Source: Chrysemys picta bellii (lineage: Eukaryota; Chordata; Testudines; Emydidae). Taken from it: a DNA stretch of 64,000 nucleotides. A program made the translations under genes and the position numbers. The stretch is taken from assembly GCF_011386835.1 (NCBI RefSeq), contig NC_088791.1:54889498-54953497 (forward strand). Direction: 5' to 3'. Below the pieces are notes generated by a model. The model did no database searches, had not been told where the DNA came from, and was given only the letters and a program-made list of their open reading frames with translations. Positions 1-10,670 of this stretch are shown piece after piece (positions within the stretch are counted from its first letter, which is position 1; every line of letters starts with the position of its first letter).

Positions 1-860
1 TGTTCTATAGAGACTGTGCTGCCATAAGGTTTGATACATTTACTCAAACTTTTATTCTTCCTTTTCTATTTTTTCAAAGTATTTTTGGTTTTAATGAAAA
101 AGGTGAAAGTTTTTTTTACATAGAGGAAAGGGTGCACAGACCAAAATGAATTAAGCTATAAGAACTCTTCCCTTTTTGTCTGAAGTTACATTTTAGAGAA
201 TTTCAGCTATATAAGGAATATGAATGCTGGTATTTAACGTGTCAGGAGAGCTTAAGTTCCATATAAAAATGTCCTACATAAAAATAATGAAATAGAGAAT
301 TAATTCCTGCTCTGCTGCTTAATAATTTTATGCTACATGGCTGAAGGTTAATCTTTTGGCACCATGTGCTAGCCCATCTTTTACTGTTATACTCTATAAC
401 TTCTTAGTTTTTATTATTATTATTTTTTTTTGTAGTTTGGGAAGGATTTCAAGAAAATCTAGGGAGAAACTACAGAACAGCTAAACATTAGTGCTGCAGC
501 ATTTAATCAAAATGAGGAGAATATTTCTAAATAAAATTTGAATTAGTAACTACCTCTGTAATGCTATGACTTTGCCAATATAAACATCTGGAGTTAAAAG
601 GTTGAAATTTACCTTGGCAATACATGAATATCAATGTCTTCTCACACCAGAATGCTCTGGAAGTCTGTACTACTGCTGTCTTGTTTAAAGGATCAACATG
701 AATGTTTTCACTGTGAGGAAATGAGTCAGACTGTGTATTTGTTTCAGGAATGTTGGCAAATATACAGAATGAGAGACAATTTTGGTGAGGAGAAGACGGG
801 AACCAGATCTCCTTATTTTTGGTTATTCTGCAGCCTTTCAGAGATCAGATCAAATGTGTG

Positions 861-892
<32 letters not shown>

Positions 893-1613
893 TTAAAAGA
901 GATCATTTTGCAGCAATCAAGTGCAGAAAGAATTGATGTTGTTTTGGGAATTTGTAATGACTTCAATTAGTTGTTTGGCTTTGTGGTGCCCATTATAGTC
1001 TTTTAGCAGTGCATCGCTAATGGGATAATGGACAGAACTGTCCCATTAAATTAGAAGAAAATCAGCACAGGCATAACAGTCTGTTCTCAAGCCATGTTTC
1101 TAAATAAAGAAGGTAATTAGTTTTAGTGCTTTATCAGACGTTTAACAAACGTTAACTGCAAATGGTTGACAAGGATGAGTTTGTGCAAACTTCAGACGAC
1201 TGCTCCAAGGGTTAACTTAGTGCAACGAATGGATTTCACAGTAGTGTGACACTGGCAGCTGGAATTGTGAATTAAGTCTAGCAGACTTAATTGTCACCAC
1301 TCTTCACTACCCATTCATCACAATCTAGCACAGACTACCAGAAAGTTTGCTAAACAATTAGTCTTACTTTAAAGGATGCTAAGATATGAGATTTCATTTC
1401 TCTGTGAAGATATTCTATGTAAGTGGAAGAAACGGGTCATACAAAGTACTTGAGTTCAGCTGTGGACAGAGAAACTTGCATACTCAGTGTGTGGATAGTG
1501 CAATCTACATTTGTATTGTTTCACATATTGGGGTTATATGGACTTAAATGTCATTAGCTTTTCTTATACTTCAGAACTTGCACAATTTAATAGATGCCTG
1601 CTAGTTAGCAGAC
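1..1613. other. AT-rich stretch with no recognised gene
   Basis: Both strands carry only short open frames with no motif, signal or repeat architecture that I recognise. The stretch is AT-rich with scattered T and A runs. The only structured item is the TG microsatellite listed separately. It reads like ordinary intergenic or intronic vertebrate DNA. Confidence 0.6.
854..891. repeat. TG/TA microsatellite
   Basis: A short TG run, four TA units and then about twelve uninterrupted TG units. This is a simple dinucleotide repeat and likely length-polymorphic. Short open frames that cross it encode only alternating Cys-Val and are artefacts. Confidence 0.95.
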
Positions 1614-1616
1614 TAA

Positions 1617-1815
1617 GGCCTTATCTACACTATGGGGGTTAGTCGACCTAAGTTACACAACTCCAGCTATGTGAATAGCTGTGTCGACGGGAGACACTCT
1701 CCCGTTGACTTCCCTTACTCTTCTCGTTCTGGTGGAGTAACGGAGTCGACGGGACAGTGATCTGTGGTCGATTTAGTGGGTCTTCACTAGATCCCCGGTA
1801 AGTGTAGACATCCCC
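1617..1815 (+). mobile_element. PIF/Harbinger-type MITE, copy 1 (about 200 bp, diverged)
   Basis: The left end reads GGCCTTATCTACACT and the right end reads AGTGTAGACATCCCC, imperfect inverted termini of one type. Both sides carry the 3-bp duplication TAA (1614-1616 and 1816-1818), as expected for the TWA targets of PIF/Harbinger. Inside is a stem around CAGCTATGTGAATAGCTG. It is shorter and has fewer CpGs than the copies near 19.9, 27.8 and 35.3 kb, so it is probably older. It is non-autonomous, with no transposase frame. Strand is arbitrary: plus means the CAGCTACGT stem lies on the left. Confidence 0.8.
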
Positions 1816-1818
1816 TAA

Positions 1819-2910
1819 CATACTAGCCCTAGATAAGTATGAAAAGGGATCCCACCAGGAAAAGTTGAGTGCCAACAGTCTGAATAGCGAAGGCCCAGTG
1901 CCATACATGAAAGGGGCATAGTGTGCCAATTTTTGCCACAGTACTGTTACTCCTTTGCAGAGGGGTAGTAGACTTCAAGGCCTTCCATGTCAGTTTCCTG
2001 TTGGGGCAATGATGACAGGGTATTTTCTTAGTGTAACTTGTTTATTTACAGTATATAAAAACCAGACCTTGCCTGATGTTCACAAATGGCACTCAGACAG
2101 GAATCCTCGCTCAACACCAATGCCTTATTCCCAGGGAGGAACTCTACCTTATGAATTGATCTCAGTTTAGAGAGATTAAGACAGAGAGCAAACCTTTCTT
2201 CTGCTTGCCACTGCTTCTCCCAAAAACCTGCCTGATAAGACTCTCCGTGGCGGTGCTGTTACACATAGCTAACTCCCAGCATAGGAGCCCTGACTACTGG
2301 GAGTCATATATTTGTGAAAATCCACCAGCCCTTTAACTACTGGATGGGATATGTCTGTCTCCTTCTCCCTGCTGGGCCTCAGAGTTGGGAAGAGTCAGAA
2401 GTTCGGAACTGATCTAATTCAACTTCAGATAATTCTGGCTGCTGTGAGGAAGTGGGAGAGACCTTTCTCACTCTTAACTCCTAAAAAGGGGTGAAGGAGA
2501 ATATTTGTATAACTACACCCCAGCTTGTCTTCATGTGTCTTCTCATTTTGTGAATAACTCCAGTGCTTGCCTTTGCTGATACTAATAGCCTTCTAAAACC
2601 ATGATATGAAACTGACATGATTCTAGACAGTTTAATTGCTGCCCACAGGGTTCAGAAGGGCAGTTTGACTGCTGCCCTATTTTGTTTATTTTACACTGCT
2701 GCTTTTGTTAAAGCTGTAAACAATGGCAGTGACACTGGAGCTGGCTGTCTGAAGACTGAGGAAGACATCATTGCCTCAGTTTACAATCAGTTCATATTTA
2801 GAAGGTTTTATTTACAACCATAAGGGCTGTTCTTTTTTGTGAATGGAATGCAATGCTGTCTGGTGCAGAAGCATGGGTGATAAAAAAGACAATAGGTTCA
2901 ACCCTGTAGG
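1819..2910. other. Unassigned stretch
   Basis: No coding, RNA or repeat family is recognised. Short frames at 1955-2170 and 2617-2823 have no recognisable domain and no supporting promoter, splice or polyadenylation context. Confidence 0.5.
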
Positions 2911-3243
2911 TATATGAGATGAGATGTCTTAGTGCTATAAGAGGAGTTACATGAAGAGACAGACTTCAAAATGAAAGTATTAGAATGGAAGTCAAAGTCT
3001 TCGATATGGCTGACAAAGTCCAGGATGTGCAACTTTGTTGGCTTGCACACACGCAAAGAATGAATGAAGGGGACCTGGTGAAGATAGCGTGGTGGGGGAA
3101 TGTGGTAGGGAAGGACCTTGAGCAAAGCCAAAGAAGTGCTGGATCGATTGCATCAAAGAAGCTGGTAAGCAGGTGGACCTTAGTGCCTCCTGGGACAGAC
3201 GAAGCTAGCAGATGCTTGCACAATGATGGGATAAGTGGAAGAA
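2911..3243 (+). pseudogene. C-terminal remnant of a non-LTR retrotransposon reverse transcriptase (RTE-like)
   Basis: In the frame of the ATG at 2985, the upstream codons read YEMRCLSAIRGVT, a stop, then RDRLQNESIR. The frame then continues through MADKVQDVQLCWLAHTQRMN and EGDLVKIAWWG. The order (E-M-R, GVT-RD, N-x-x-IR, DK, L-x-W-x-x-H-x-x-RMN) is the pattern known from the region just after the reverse transcriptase domain in RTE-type LINEs. An in-frame TGA interrupts it, and the expected lysine/arginine-rich end is lost by a frame change near residue 60 of the open part. It is a dead 5'-truncated copy with no function expected. The LINE clade is a judgement from the motif; a related clade is possible. 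Confidence 0.6.
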
Positions 3244-3641
3244 GGACAGATCAAAATCTACAAAAAATGATATTTCTTCCCCTCTTGTTTGGTCCTTACA
3301 TTCATCCAAAAATTGTGATTGAATTTTTCAAGCCCTGTTGTACTCGATAGAACTCATATTATGCTGCATAATGCCATCAAGTTATTAAAATTAAATAATC
3401 TAAATTTGTCTCCTCACTGCAATGTTATGCATAAAACATATGTCCAAGGTAAAGCTTGTAAATTAGGTTTCATCTTTCTTATTCTATTTCCCTCTTTGTT
3501 ATTTTCACTTTTTAAAGAGTGCATGCCTGATGAATTTCTAGCACATGTCCACAAAACCAGTTACAGTAAAGTCTTAAGACTTTTACTAGCACAGTGGTTC
3601 TCAACCTATTTATTGTTGTGGGCTGCTATGTGGCCCACAAT

Positions 3642-4660
3642 TAGAATTGCCAGCCTTCCGGTTTTCAACTGGAATGCCCGGTTGAAAAGGGACCCTGGTG
3701 GCTCCAGTCGGCACTGCTGCCTGGGCCATTAAAAGTCGGGTTGGCAGTCCAGCGGGGCTAAGGCAGGCTCCCTGGCTCCCCCTGGCTCCCGGAAGTGGCC
3801 AGTATGTCTGGCACCTAGGCGCAGGGGTGATGAGGGAAGCTCCGTGTGCTGTCCCTGCCCCGAGTGCTGCCTTTGCAGCTCCCATTGGCTCCCCGCACCC
3901 AGTGGGAGATGCTGGGGTGGCATCTGCAGGCGCAGAGCTGCCTGGCTGCCCCTGCGCCTAGGAGCCAGGCCGGACATGGCAGCCGCTTCCGAGAGCTGTG
4001 TGGAACCAGGGCAGGCAGGGAGCCTGCCTTAGCCCTGCTGTACTGCCAACCAGGAGCCGCCTGAGGTAAGCACCGCCCAGCTAGAGCCTGGATCCCAGCC
4101 CCTGTCCCCAGGTTGGAACCCCCTCCCACACCCTAACTCCCTCCCAGAGCCCGCACCCCAATCCCCTGCCCTAGCCCTGAGCCTCTTCCTGAAGCCTGCA
4201 TTCCACACCTCCTGCACCCCAACCCCCTGCCCCAGCCCCCTTCTGCATCAGAACTCCCTCCTGGAGCCCACACCCCCTCCTTCGCCCCAGCTCTGAGCCC
4301 CCTCCTGCACCCAAACTCCCTCCTGGAGCATGGACCCTGCAATCCCTCCTGCACACCAACCCCCAGCCCTGAGCCCTCTCCTGCATCCCAAACCCATCAT
4401 CCCTGGCCCCACACCAGAACCCTCACCCCAGCCGGAGCCCTCACACCCTCCCGCACCAACTCCCTGCTCTGGCCCAGTGAAAGTGAGTGAGGGTAGGAAA
4501 CAGCGAGCAACAGAGGGAGGGGGGATGGAGTGAGTAGGGGTGGGGCCTTAGAGAAGGAGCGGGGAAGGGTAGGCCTTGGGGAAGGGGTGGGCCTTGGGGA
4601 AGGGGCAGGTGCGGGGCAAGGGTGTTTTGGTTTTATGCGATTAAGAAGTTGGCAACCCTA
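3642..4660. mobile_element. hAT element nested inside the outer hAT element
   Basis: The left terminus is TAGAATTGCCAGCCTT; the right terminus, read on the minus strand, is TAGGGTTGCCAACTTC. The two flanks are identical 8-bp sequences, CCCACAAT at 3634-3641 and 4661-4668. That is the hAT signature and shows that this element entered an existing copy of the outer element. The interior is strikingly C-rich on the plus strand between about 4070 and 4480, and G-rich with a 17-bp GGGCCTTGGGGAAGGGG-like direct repeat near 4565-4610. No protein is encoded. Confidence 0.85.
4070..4480 (+). repeat. C-rich degenerate short tandem array inside the nested hAT element
   Basis: Phrases such as CCCTCCTGCACCCCAA and CTCCCTCCTGGAGC recur irregularly every 25-50 bases, so the plus strand is almost purine-free except for scattered A and G. 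This is a degenerate minisatellite-like interior. The overlapping open frames in several registers come from this composition. Confidence 0.6.
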
Positions 4661-5225
4661 CCCACAATGTGTTACCTGGGCCGCAGTTTGAGTATCACAA
4701 CGCCCCTCCCCCCCCCAAAAAAAAACCTCCTACAGACCCCTATGCCCAGCGCCCCGGCCTACCCACAGATCTCGACACAGAGTGGGGCCAGGAGCATACC
4801 CCAAGCGCAGGGCTGCAGGGCAGCCCCTATCCCTTTACCCCCCTGACTGTGTCACGTGGCAAACCTGAGCCCGGACCCTGCCGGGCAGCTCTGAGCCTGG
4901 ACCCCACAATGTGGGGTCGGGTGGCAGGGCAGAGCAGCCCCGAGTCCAGACCCTGCCGTGTGGGACTGGGCTGCCCGGCAGCCCTGACCCTGGACTCTGC
5001 CACATGGGACAGGGCAGTCAGGGCCCCGGGCATGGGGGGCCGGGACTCCAGACCCTTCCACACCAGGCACGGCGGCAGGGCAGCCAGGGCTCTGGACCCT
5101 ACTGCACCAGGTGGTGGGGCAGCCTGCCCCCTTGACTCTGCGGGCCCAGCGGCCTTTAAGGACACAGCTAGGCGACAGCTGTGTGCTAAATGGGCCGCAT
5201 GCAGTTGAGTACCACTGTATTAGCC

Positions 5226-6638
5226 GAAGAAACTTGCATCTGTAAAGTGTCTAACCAGAAACTTTTAAACTATTGCCAGACTGCTGACTGAGCTCTGTGT
5301 CAGCCCTGTGATGTTTTACCTTCTTCGTATTTCTGTCATTACATTCACTATGTTGCTGAAGCAAAATCTCTGATACTTATCATGTTTATTTAGCTTAGGA
5401 TATCCACTGTTAGATTAGATCTGTAGAAGTAGTGAGTTTAAAAACAGTCTTGCTGGGATCAGAGCAATTTGGAATGGCTTTGAATCCAAGTTCATGATGT
5501 GACCAATAGACTATGGGTAGTAGCAGAGGAATACTTTCTTAATGGACACATGGTATGGTATATACCATGGTCTGGTATATATCACATTGTTTTATAAGAC
5601 CAAGTAGGTTTTGTTTATGTCATCTAAATATTACAGTAGTTGTCTTGGCAAAAGATGCTTCAGTAGCCCGTACAGAACATTAGACTTGCAAATCTTAATG
5701 CAGATAGTATAATGATACTGAATCATACTCTGTCCTCTTTGGAGGTGAATAGGTGTAAACAGGGGCAGAATTTGGCCCAGTATATTTTGCTTTCAAGCAA
5801 AGACTAAAAATATAGTAGCTAGGTAGTGGAGGTTTTTTTTCTATATTAATGGAATAGCATTGTATAATAAATTTATCTGTATTCAATTGGTAATTCTAGA
5901 TATGATCCCTTAGACTGTTCGTTCCATGGAGACTTAAGTTTGCAAACAGATTAAATACTGTTTTGACACTTGTAATATTGTAGGTTCTCAAAGAATTATC
6001 AAATGTCTTGACTTACAACAGGCTTTTTCCTTTGCGTATTTTAAATGTAACTGAAAGGGTTTTTACCTGCTAAGAACTGAATTTGGGCCTAAATTCTGCA
6101 AATTGCTTAAGCTCAGGACTAGTCTCATGCATCAGGTTAAGCATGTGTCTAAGTATGTGGCAGGATTTGGGGCTCAATGTTTAATTTGTGTCTCACAACA
6201 GATAATGACATTGCTAACTATAGCACAGGGCAGAGAATTGTATTTATGTCATTCCTTTTAGTATTAGTGATGTGCTCCTCTGTTGAAGGAGATACACCAA
6301 ACCCTTAGGTAATGGGAGATAAATAAGGGGGGAATCGCATTTTCAGATATTTAAATTTGTTTAGAAATATTTTTGTTTATAATATTTAAGTCCATACGTA
6401 TGTTTAGTTTGGGATCTTAAATAGTTTTATCCATATCATCCCTTGTGAGGAGACAAATAGATAAGGAAAATCATGCAAAATTTGTTTGAAACTATCTGGA
6501 GACAAAAGGGCAGGGAAGATGGTAGTGAAAGGGAAGGAGTGTGGTGAATATGCAACATACTTCTTCCTCTGAGCCTACAGAATCCCTCTGTACAAACAGT
6601 ATGTTTTTGGGATTCCTTGGATTTGCATTGAAAAGATT
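5226..6638. other. Unassigned stretch with traces of ancient repeats
   Basis: No gene is recognised. Around 5735-5783 the phrase GTGTAAACAGGGGCAGAATTTGGCCC resembles one arm of the ancient palindromic repeat seen better near 33990 and 42725. The segment 6085-6172 is listed separately. Confidence 0.45.
6085..6172. repeat. Diverged copy of the GCTTAA-type ancient palindromic repeat
   Basis: The left arm (CTGCAAATTGCTTAAGCTCA) and the right arm (GGTTAAGCATGTGTCTAAGT) are approximate reverse complements, flanked by GGGCCTAAATT and GGATTTGGGGC. The layout matches the copies at 34441 and 39876. Divergence is high, so the match is tentative. Confidence 0.45.
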
Positions 6639-6667
6639 AAAGGCATTTTCAGACAGTGTTCCTTAAA
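6639..6667. repeat. 29-bp direct repeat, member 1
   Basis: The 29 bases here recur at 7695-7723 with a single A/G difference (AAAGGC[A/G]TTTTCAGACAG, then TGTTCCTTAAA). The flanks are unrelated. It may be a fragment of an uncharacterised dispersed family or a small local duplication. Confidence 0.7.
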
Positions 6668-8118
6668 TAGTTTGGTACATTCAGTAGAAAATTCAGTGGG
6701 ATTTCCTGCTGCTCATAGAAGCATTAACTTCTGCTCTGCATATTTTACCCATCTCAGACATATGAATTTGAGGAGAGGTTGATGTAAATTTGAGTGGATG
6801 GATAGCACCACCACCAAGCTGGCTGTGTTCTCAGGCAGAGCGGATCATGGTAAATCAGTGGTAAACCGCTTAATGGAGCTTCTAAGATCCGTAGCTGGTG
6901 TTGTTGCCATTCATCAGATTCTGCGTGAAGGACAGGCCATATCCTGGCCCGTTCACAATGACACTAATCCATCCCCCAGTGGGATGTGTCAGAAACTCTA
7001 CAAATTAAAACTCAGAATTTCTCTGAATGTTGTGTTTCCGTTTGTGCTTGCTGTGTGTTCATTCAGTCTCCTTTTTTTTTCTCAGTCTATTTTTTTAAAT
7101 TTACCTTTAAGTTTCTAAAGGAATAAAACTCTAACTCTTGGATTTCCAGCAATCAATCAATAAAGGTAATAGGCAGTTTACTTGGAAGGCAGGTTTGCAG
7201 TAAATTCTATTCTGTGCAGTTTCTTATACCCTGCTCATCACTCTAGTATCTGAGTAGCGTTCAATAGCACAGTTACTAACATCTGTCTCATTTTTTTCTC
7301 TCATCCCGTCCCCAGGGGGAGAAGTGGATCTCCAATAGAGTGTTTTGTTTTGGACATTTTTTTAAATTACATATACACACATGTTGCTATGACTTTGTTA
7401 AAGAAGACAAGCTCAAAGAAATTAACCTTGTGCTTGAATGGTTACGTTTGTGATAGTTCTTAATTCCTTGGAAGATTTAATGCCATAGTCTCAAACCAGT
7501 CCTTGAAAAAGGTCCATCTCTTTTACAGATGAATTTTATCTTACTGTAGAAAGTTCCATTGTGTCAGAGGAGTGAGGCTGTCAACCATGGTCTTCATCAC
7601 GAGCTTTAGTTGATCTTTTACATATCCTGGTCCCAATATTCAATATGGAGCTGAAACAAAAGACATGGTTAGTTACAGATGGATCGAGAATATGAAAGGC
7701 GTTTTCAGACAGTGTTCCTTAAACCTTCTAAATGGTTGGAGAACAGACAAAATTAAAAGCTTCAAGAGCTTTGCAGCACTGACTGGAGAGGGCTAGCTCT
7801 TTGAAGCTCACATGATGAGAACTGGCTGGAATAATTAACAGTAGACCCATCTGTGAGTGACTCTTAGGAGGCTTAAAAGAATAGTACACTAAGCTTGTTG
7901 CTTAGAACTTCTTAAGGAAGTTTGAGAAGGCTGTGCCTCACTGAACACATGCTGCTGTATTCCTGCAGTTTTTTAGTGTTTTCACAAAGTAAAATGAATA
8001 GAACCTTCTTCAACCTTTTATAAAAGGTTGTTCTTTATTGTGGGTTAAGTCAGCTTCACAATGAGAGGAGAGACAGCTGACATGTGTTGTGTGAATGCAG
8101 TGTTTTATCCTCTTAACC
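6668..8118. other. Unassigned stretch
   Basis: A 106-codon frame at 6798-7118 begins with a plausible ATG, but it has no recognisable domain and ends in a low-complexity Phe/Leu-rich run made by T-rich DNA, so I do not call it a gene. Nothing else is recognised. Confidence 0.5.
7695..7723. repeat. 29-bp direct repeat, member 2
   Basis: This is the partner of 6639-6667, 1.06 kb away in the same orientation and identical except for one transition. Confidence 0.7.
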
Positions 8119-8223
8119 CGTTGAATTGTAGCTGCTGTTGCAATCCAAAGGCTATATGCCCCAAGAGCTTTGATCTTCTCTGCCCTTTTTCTTAATCAGT
8201 TAATTACATTTGTAAGGAGTAGC
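8119..8223 (+). repeat. Dispersed repeat of about 105 bp, member 1
   Basis: Starting with GTTGAATTGTAGCTGCTG and GCAATCCAAAGGCTATA, this segment aligns along its length with 9660-9765, including the downstream phrase TTAATTAYRTTTGTAA. Similarity is patchy after the first 40 bases. The family is not identified. Confidence 0.6.
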
Positions 8224-9659
8224 TAATCACTGTTCTCTGTAATCTGAGGCTGAGCAAAGAAAGCCATTAGTGTCTACCAATGCAGAAATGCTCAAAAAGA
8301 ATAGTCATTATTCATGACTTCACTGGAGCTGGGTTTCTTTAAAAGATTAATAACCTAATTTTCAGATTACTTAGAGATACTGTAATGTGTTGAACTAGAG
8401 AGTGTTCCTCCATCTAACTCGTGAGTGGGAATAGTCAGGAATGAATATGTAGTTTATGCTTTTCAGATGTGTGGAAAGAAATTGAGTGAATATGCAAAAG
8501 ATACCTTTGTGAAAACCTTTTTTTCCCAAAAATTCAATATTCTGCAGAACTAAAAACTCTGTAGTGTTAGAGCAAATCATTCTCAGATTAGAAAGATCAG
8601 ATGTGGTATTTTCTAGATGCAGGTATTTTCAGACTTTCACTAATGGGGCTGTGAATGGCTGAAGGCATCTAGGCAGTCACTTTTCAGTGAGAATGGTGCA
8701 TGTTGTGTTGTCCTCAAGTTGGTTGGCTGAAAGGGGCTAAAATAGTGAGGAGGACAAATAATATGTATTTTTAGTAAATGGATATCTTAGTTGTGATTTT
8801 TTTTTTTAATGAAAAATATTTCCAGTACATATCTTTTTCTATAGACCCAGCCTAATTGCACTGCTGCTGCAGCACGGGGGGGGGGGGGGGGGGGGGAACA
8901 GAGCTAGTGGAGCATTAGAAATTTATCTTCTTTCAGATGAGGCTTTATGCACAGATTTATTCTGCTTATCTGTGGTGGTTGGCTTGTTCCTAATGTTAGT
9001 AAGGTGAATGAATCCAATGACTCCACCTATTCTTACTCTCTCCATGAATATCTAGTGGTAAAATACTTTTATAGACTAGACAAAATCCAGAAAAATGCAC
9101 CAGTCATTGCACTTAACGTGATGCAACGTGGACAGTTGTTAAGAAAATGAGTTTATTACTTGAGGTAATATAATGTAGCATGAAACATCACCAAGTACAA
9201 GGCTACTGACTGCTGTATGATATGTTCATGGAGAAAAACATATTGGATATTATCTCAGTTATGTGCCAAATAAGAGGATTTTAAGGAGACTGCTGAGGAA
9301 GGCAGAATAGAGAACAGGCATCGTATGATACCAACCTTCAATCAAACTGCCCATGAGATTTGCCATGTTCGTGGCTTAGAACTTGGACATTTCCTTCTAA
9401 GTGGACTCTCTCAATCTTAACATGGCTCAGCTCTCAATCAGTTTGATTTCTAAAGTCCTCCTAGCTGCCTGCAGGAAAGGGCATACAACTTGAAATGAAG
9501 GAGGTTTGCTGTCCTGTATGAATTCAAGCAGCTGGATCCCTGCACTTCTGATTGATCAGGGCTAGCCATAGACACGTGGCAAGTGTGTGGCCATACGGCC
9601 CCCATGCTGTCAACAACCCTTTTCAGCACACATCTATAACCTTGCCCACCGACTGTGTC
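8224..9659. other. Unassigned stretch
   Basis: Apart from the G tract at 8876-8896 I see no gene or recognisable repeat. The 67-codon frame at 8947-9150 has no identifiable domain. Confidence 0.5.
8876..8896 (+). repeat. Poly(G) tract, 21 G
   Basis: An uninterrupted run of 21 guanines after CTGCTGCTGCAGCAC. Such a run can form G-quadruplexes, and its assembled length is unreliable. Confidence 0.9.
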
Positions 9660-9765
9660 CGTTTGAATAGTAGCTCCTGTTGCAATCCAAAGGCTATAGT
9701 TCCCACTAGCTTTTAAATGATTCTGCTTTTCTCCTTAATAGGTTAATTATGTTTGTAACGGGTAC
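9660..9765 (+). repeat. Dispersed repeat of about 105 bp, member 2
   Basis: This is the partner of 8119-8223 in the same orientation. Its final part is duplicated again immediately downstream (9746-9769 and 9786-9809). Confidence 0.6.
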
Positions 9766-9809
9766 ATTAACAAACATTTCAGGCAATTATGTTTGTACAG
9801 GGTACATTA
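9746..9809 (+). repeat. Local 40-bp-period duplication
   Basis: The 24 bases at 9746-9769 (beginning ATTATGTTTGTA, ending GGGTACATTA) recur at 9786-9809 with two differences, separated by a 16-bp spacer. Confidence 0.8.
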
Positions 9810-10428
9810 AATCTGAAAATTGAACGTGGGGTCCTAGCCCTTCATTCTCCCAGAATGACCAGCAACCTCACCCAGATCAAATACCATCTGCAGATGCCAG
9901 ATGTGGAAGGTGGTTTCTGAGATGTGGCTGGGGCCTCACACAGCTTGTTTTGTTCAGGTTCCTGCATAACCTAAATCCAGCTTTGAGCTTGATTGCCTTC
10001 AACACCTTTAGAAATGTCGCCAAAAGAGAGATGCTAACTGCGCTGAGAAGCAAGCTAGTTGCAAATTTGTCTTTCTGATGTCCAGTGGAAGGTAAACTAA
10101 TCACAATGCAGTCTCTAGTTTAGGAGGTTTATTGAGAGAATGACAAACTTCCATATAAAAACATACATACAGTAACAAATGTTCCCTGTACATTTTCAAA
10201 AACTTCAAAAATGTGTTACTTTCAACGTTTTTTCAAACAAACTGATTTTTCTTTTAGAAAATTTACAAAATATTTATTTTTTTTGTTTTCCCTTTTGCCA
10301 TTGAAAAAGGGAGACAAAAAGGGTGACACAGGAAACAGAAACAAAATGTGTGGTTATTTTTGTTTCTTTGTTTTTTCCATCAGAAAAATTCCCCAGAAAT
10401 TTTTGAAGAAGTAAAATGTGCACAACAT
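9810..10428. other. Unassigned stretch
   Basis: No gene or family is recognised. The region around 10200-10400 is rich in A and T runs. A frame at 9877-10104 on the minus strand has no recognisable domain. Confidence 0.5.
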
Positions 10429-10670
10429 TTTACATAAGAACACCCACATTGGGTCAACCAGAGGTCCATCTAGCCCAGTAACCTGTCTTCTGACAGTGGT
10501 CAGTGCCATATGCTTCACAGGTAATGAACAGAACAGGGTAATTATCGAGTGATCCATCCCCTTCTGACAGTCAGAGGTTAGGGACATCCAGAGCATGGCT
10601 TGTGTCCCTGACCATCTTGGCTTATAATCATTGGTAGACCTATCCTCCATGAATTTATCTAATTTGGGTT
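10429..10670 (+). repeat. Interspersed repeat of a family common in turtles (unclassified)
   Basis: The segment runs from ACATAAGAACACCCACATTG through GGTCCATCTAGCCCAGTA and TGACAGTGGTCAGTGCCA to CTATCCTCCATGAATTTATC. From memory this series of phrases recurs widely in turtle and other sauropsid genomes. A short fragment at 61446-61505 looks related. I cannot assign the class (probably a retroposon). There is no coding potential. Confidence 0.55.

Larger units (their letters stand above)
3592..5217. mobile_element. Non-autonomous hAT element (outer), interrupted by a second hAT element
   Basis: The left terminus CAGTGGTTCTCAACCT pairs with the right terminus AGTTGAGTACCACTG. The flanks TACTAGCA (3584-3591) and TATTAGCC (5218-5225) agree at six of eight positions, an aged 8-bp hAT duplication. 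Next to the ends are the GTGGGC and GGGCCGCA segments typical of this MITE group. The interior right of the nested insertion is GC-rich and repetitive (CCTGGACCC-like phrases). Long frames crossing it on both strands (for example 4669-5208) reflect low stop-codon density in GC-rich DNA, not genes. No transposase is present. Confidence 0.8.

Noticed and set aside
4669..5208. A 179-codon plus-strand frame, Pro/Gly/Ala-rich, and overlapping frames on the other strand
   Set aside because: It lies inside the GC-rich interior of a hAT MITE, has no domain, and several registers are open at once because stop codons are rare in such DNA.
6798..7118. A 106-codon frame beginning MDSTTTKLAVFSGRAD as a possible exon or small gene
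   Set aside because: No domain is recognised, it ends in T-run-derived Phe/Leu residues, and there is no promoter, splice or polyadenylation context. It could be a processed pseudogene fragment but I cannot show it.
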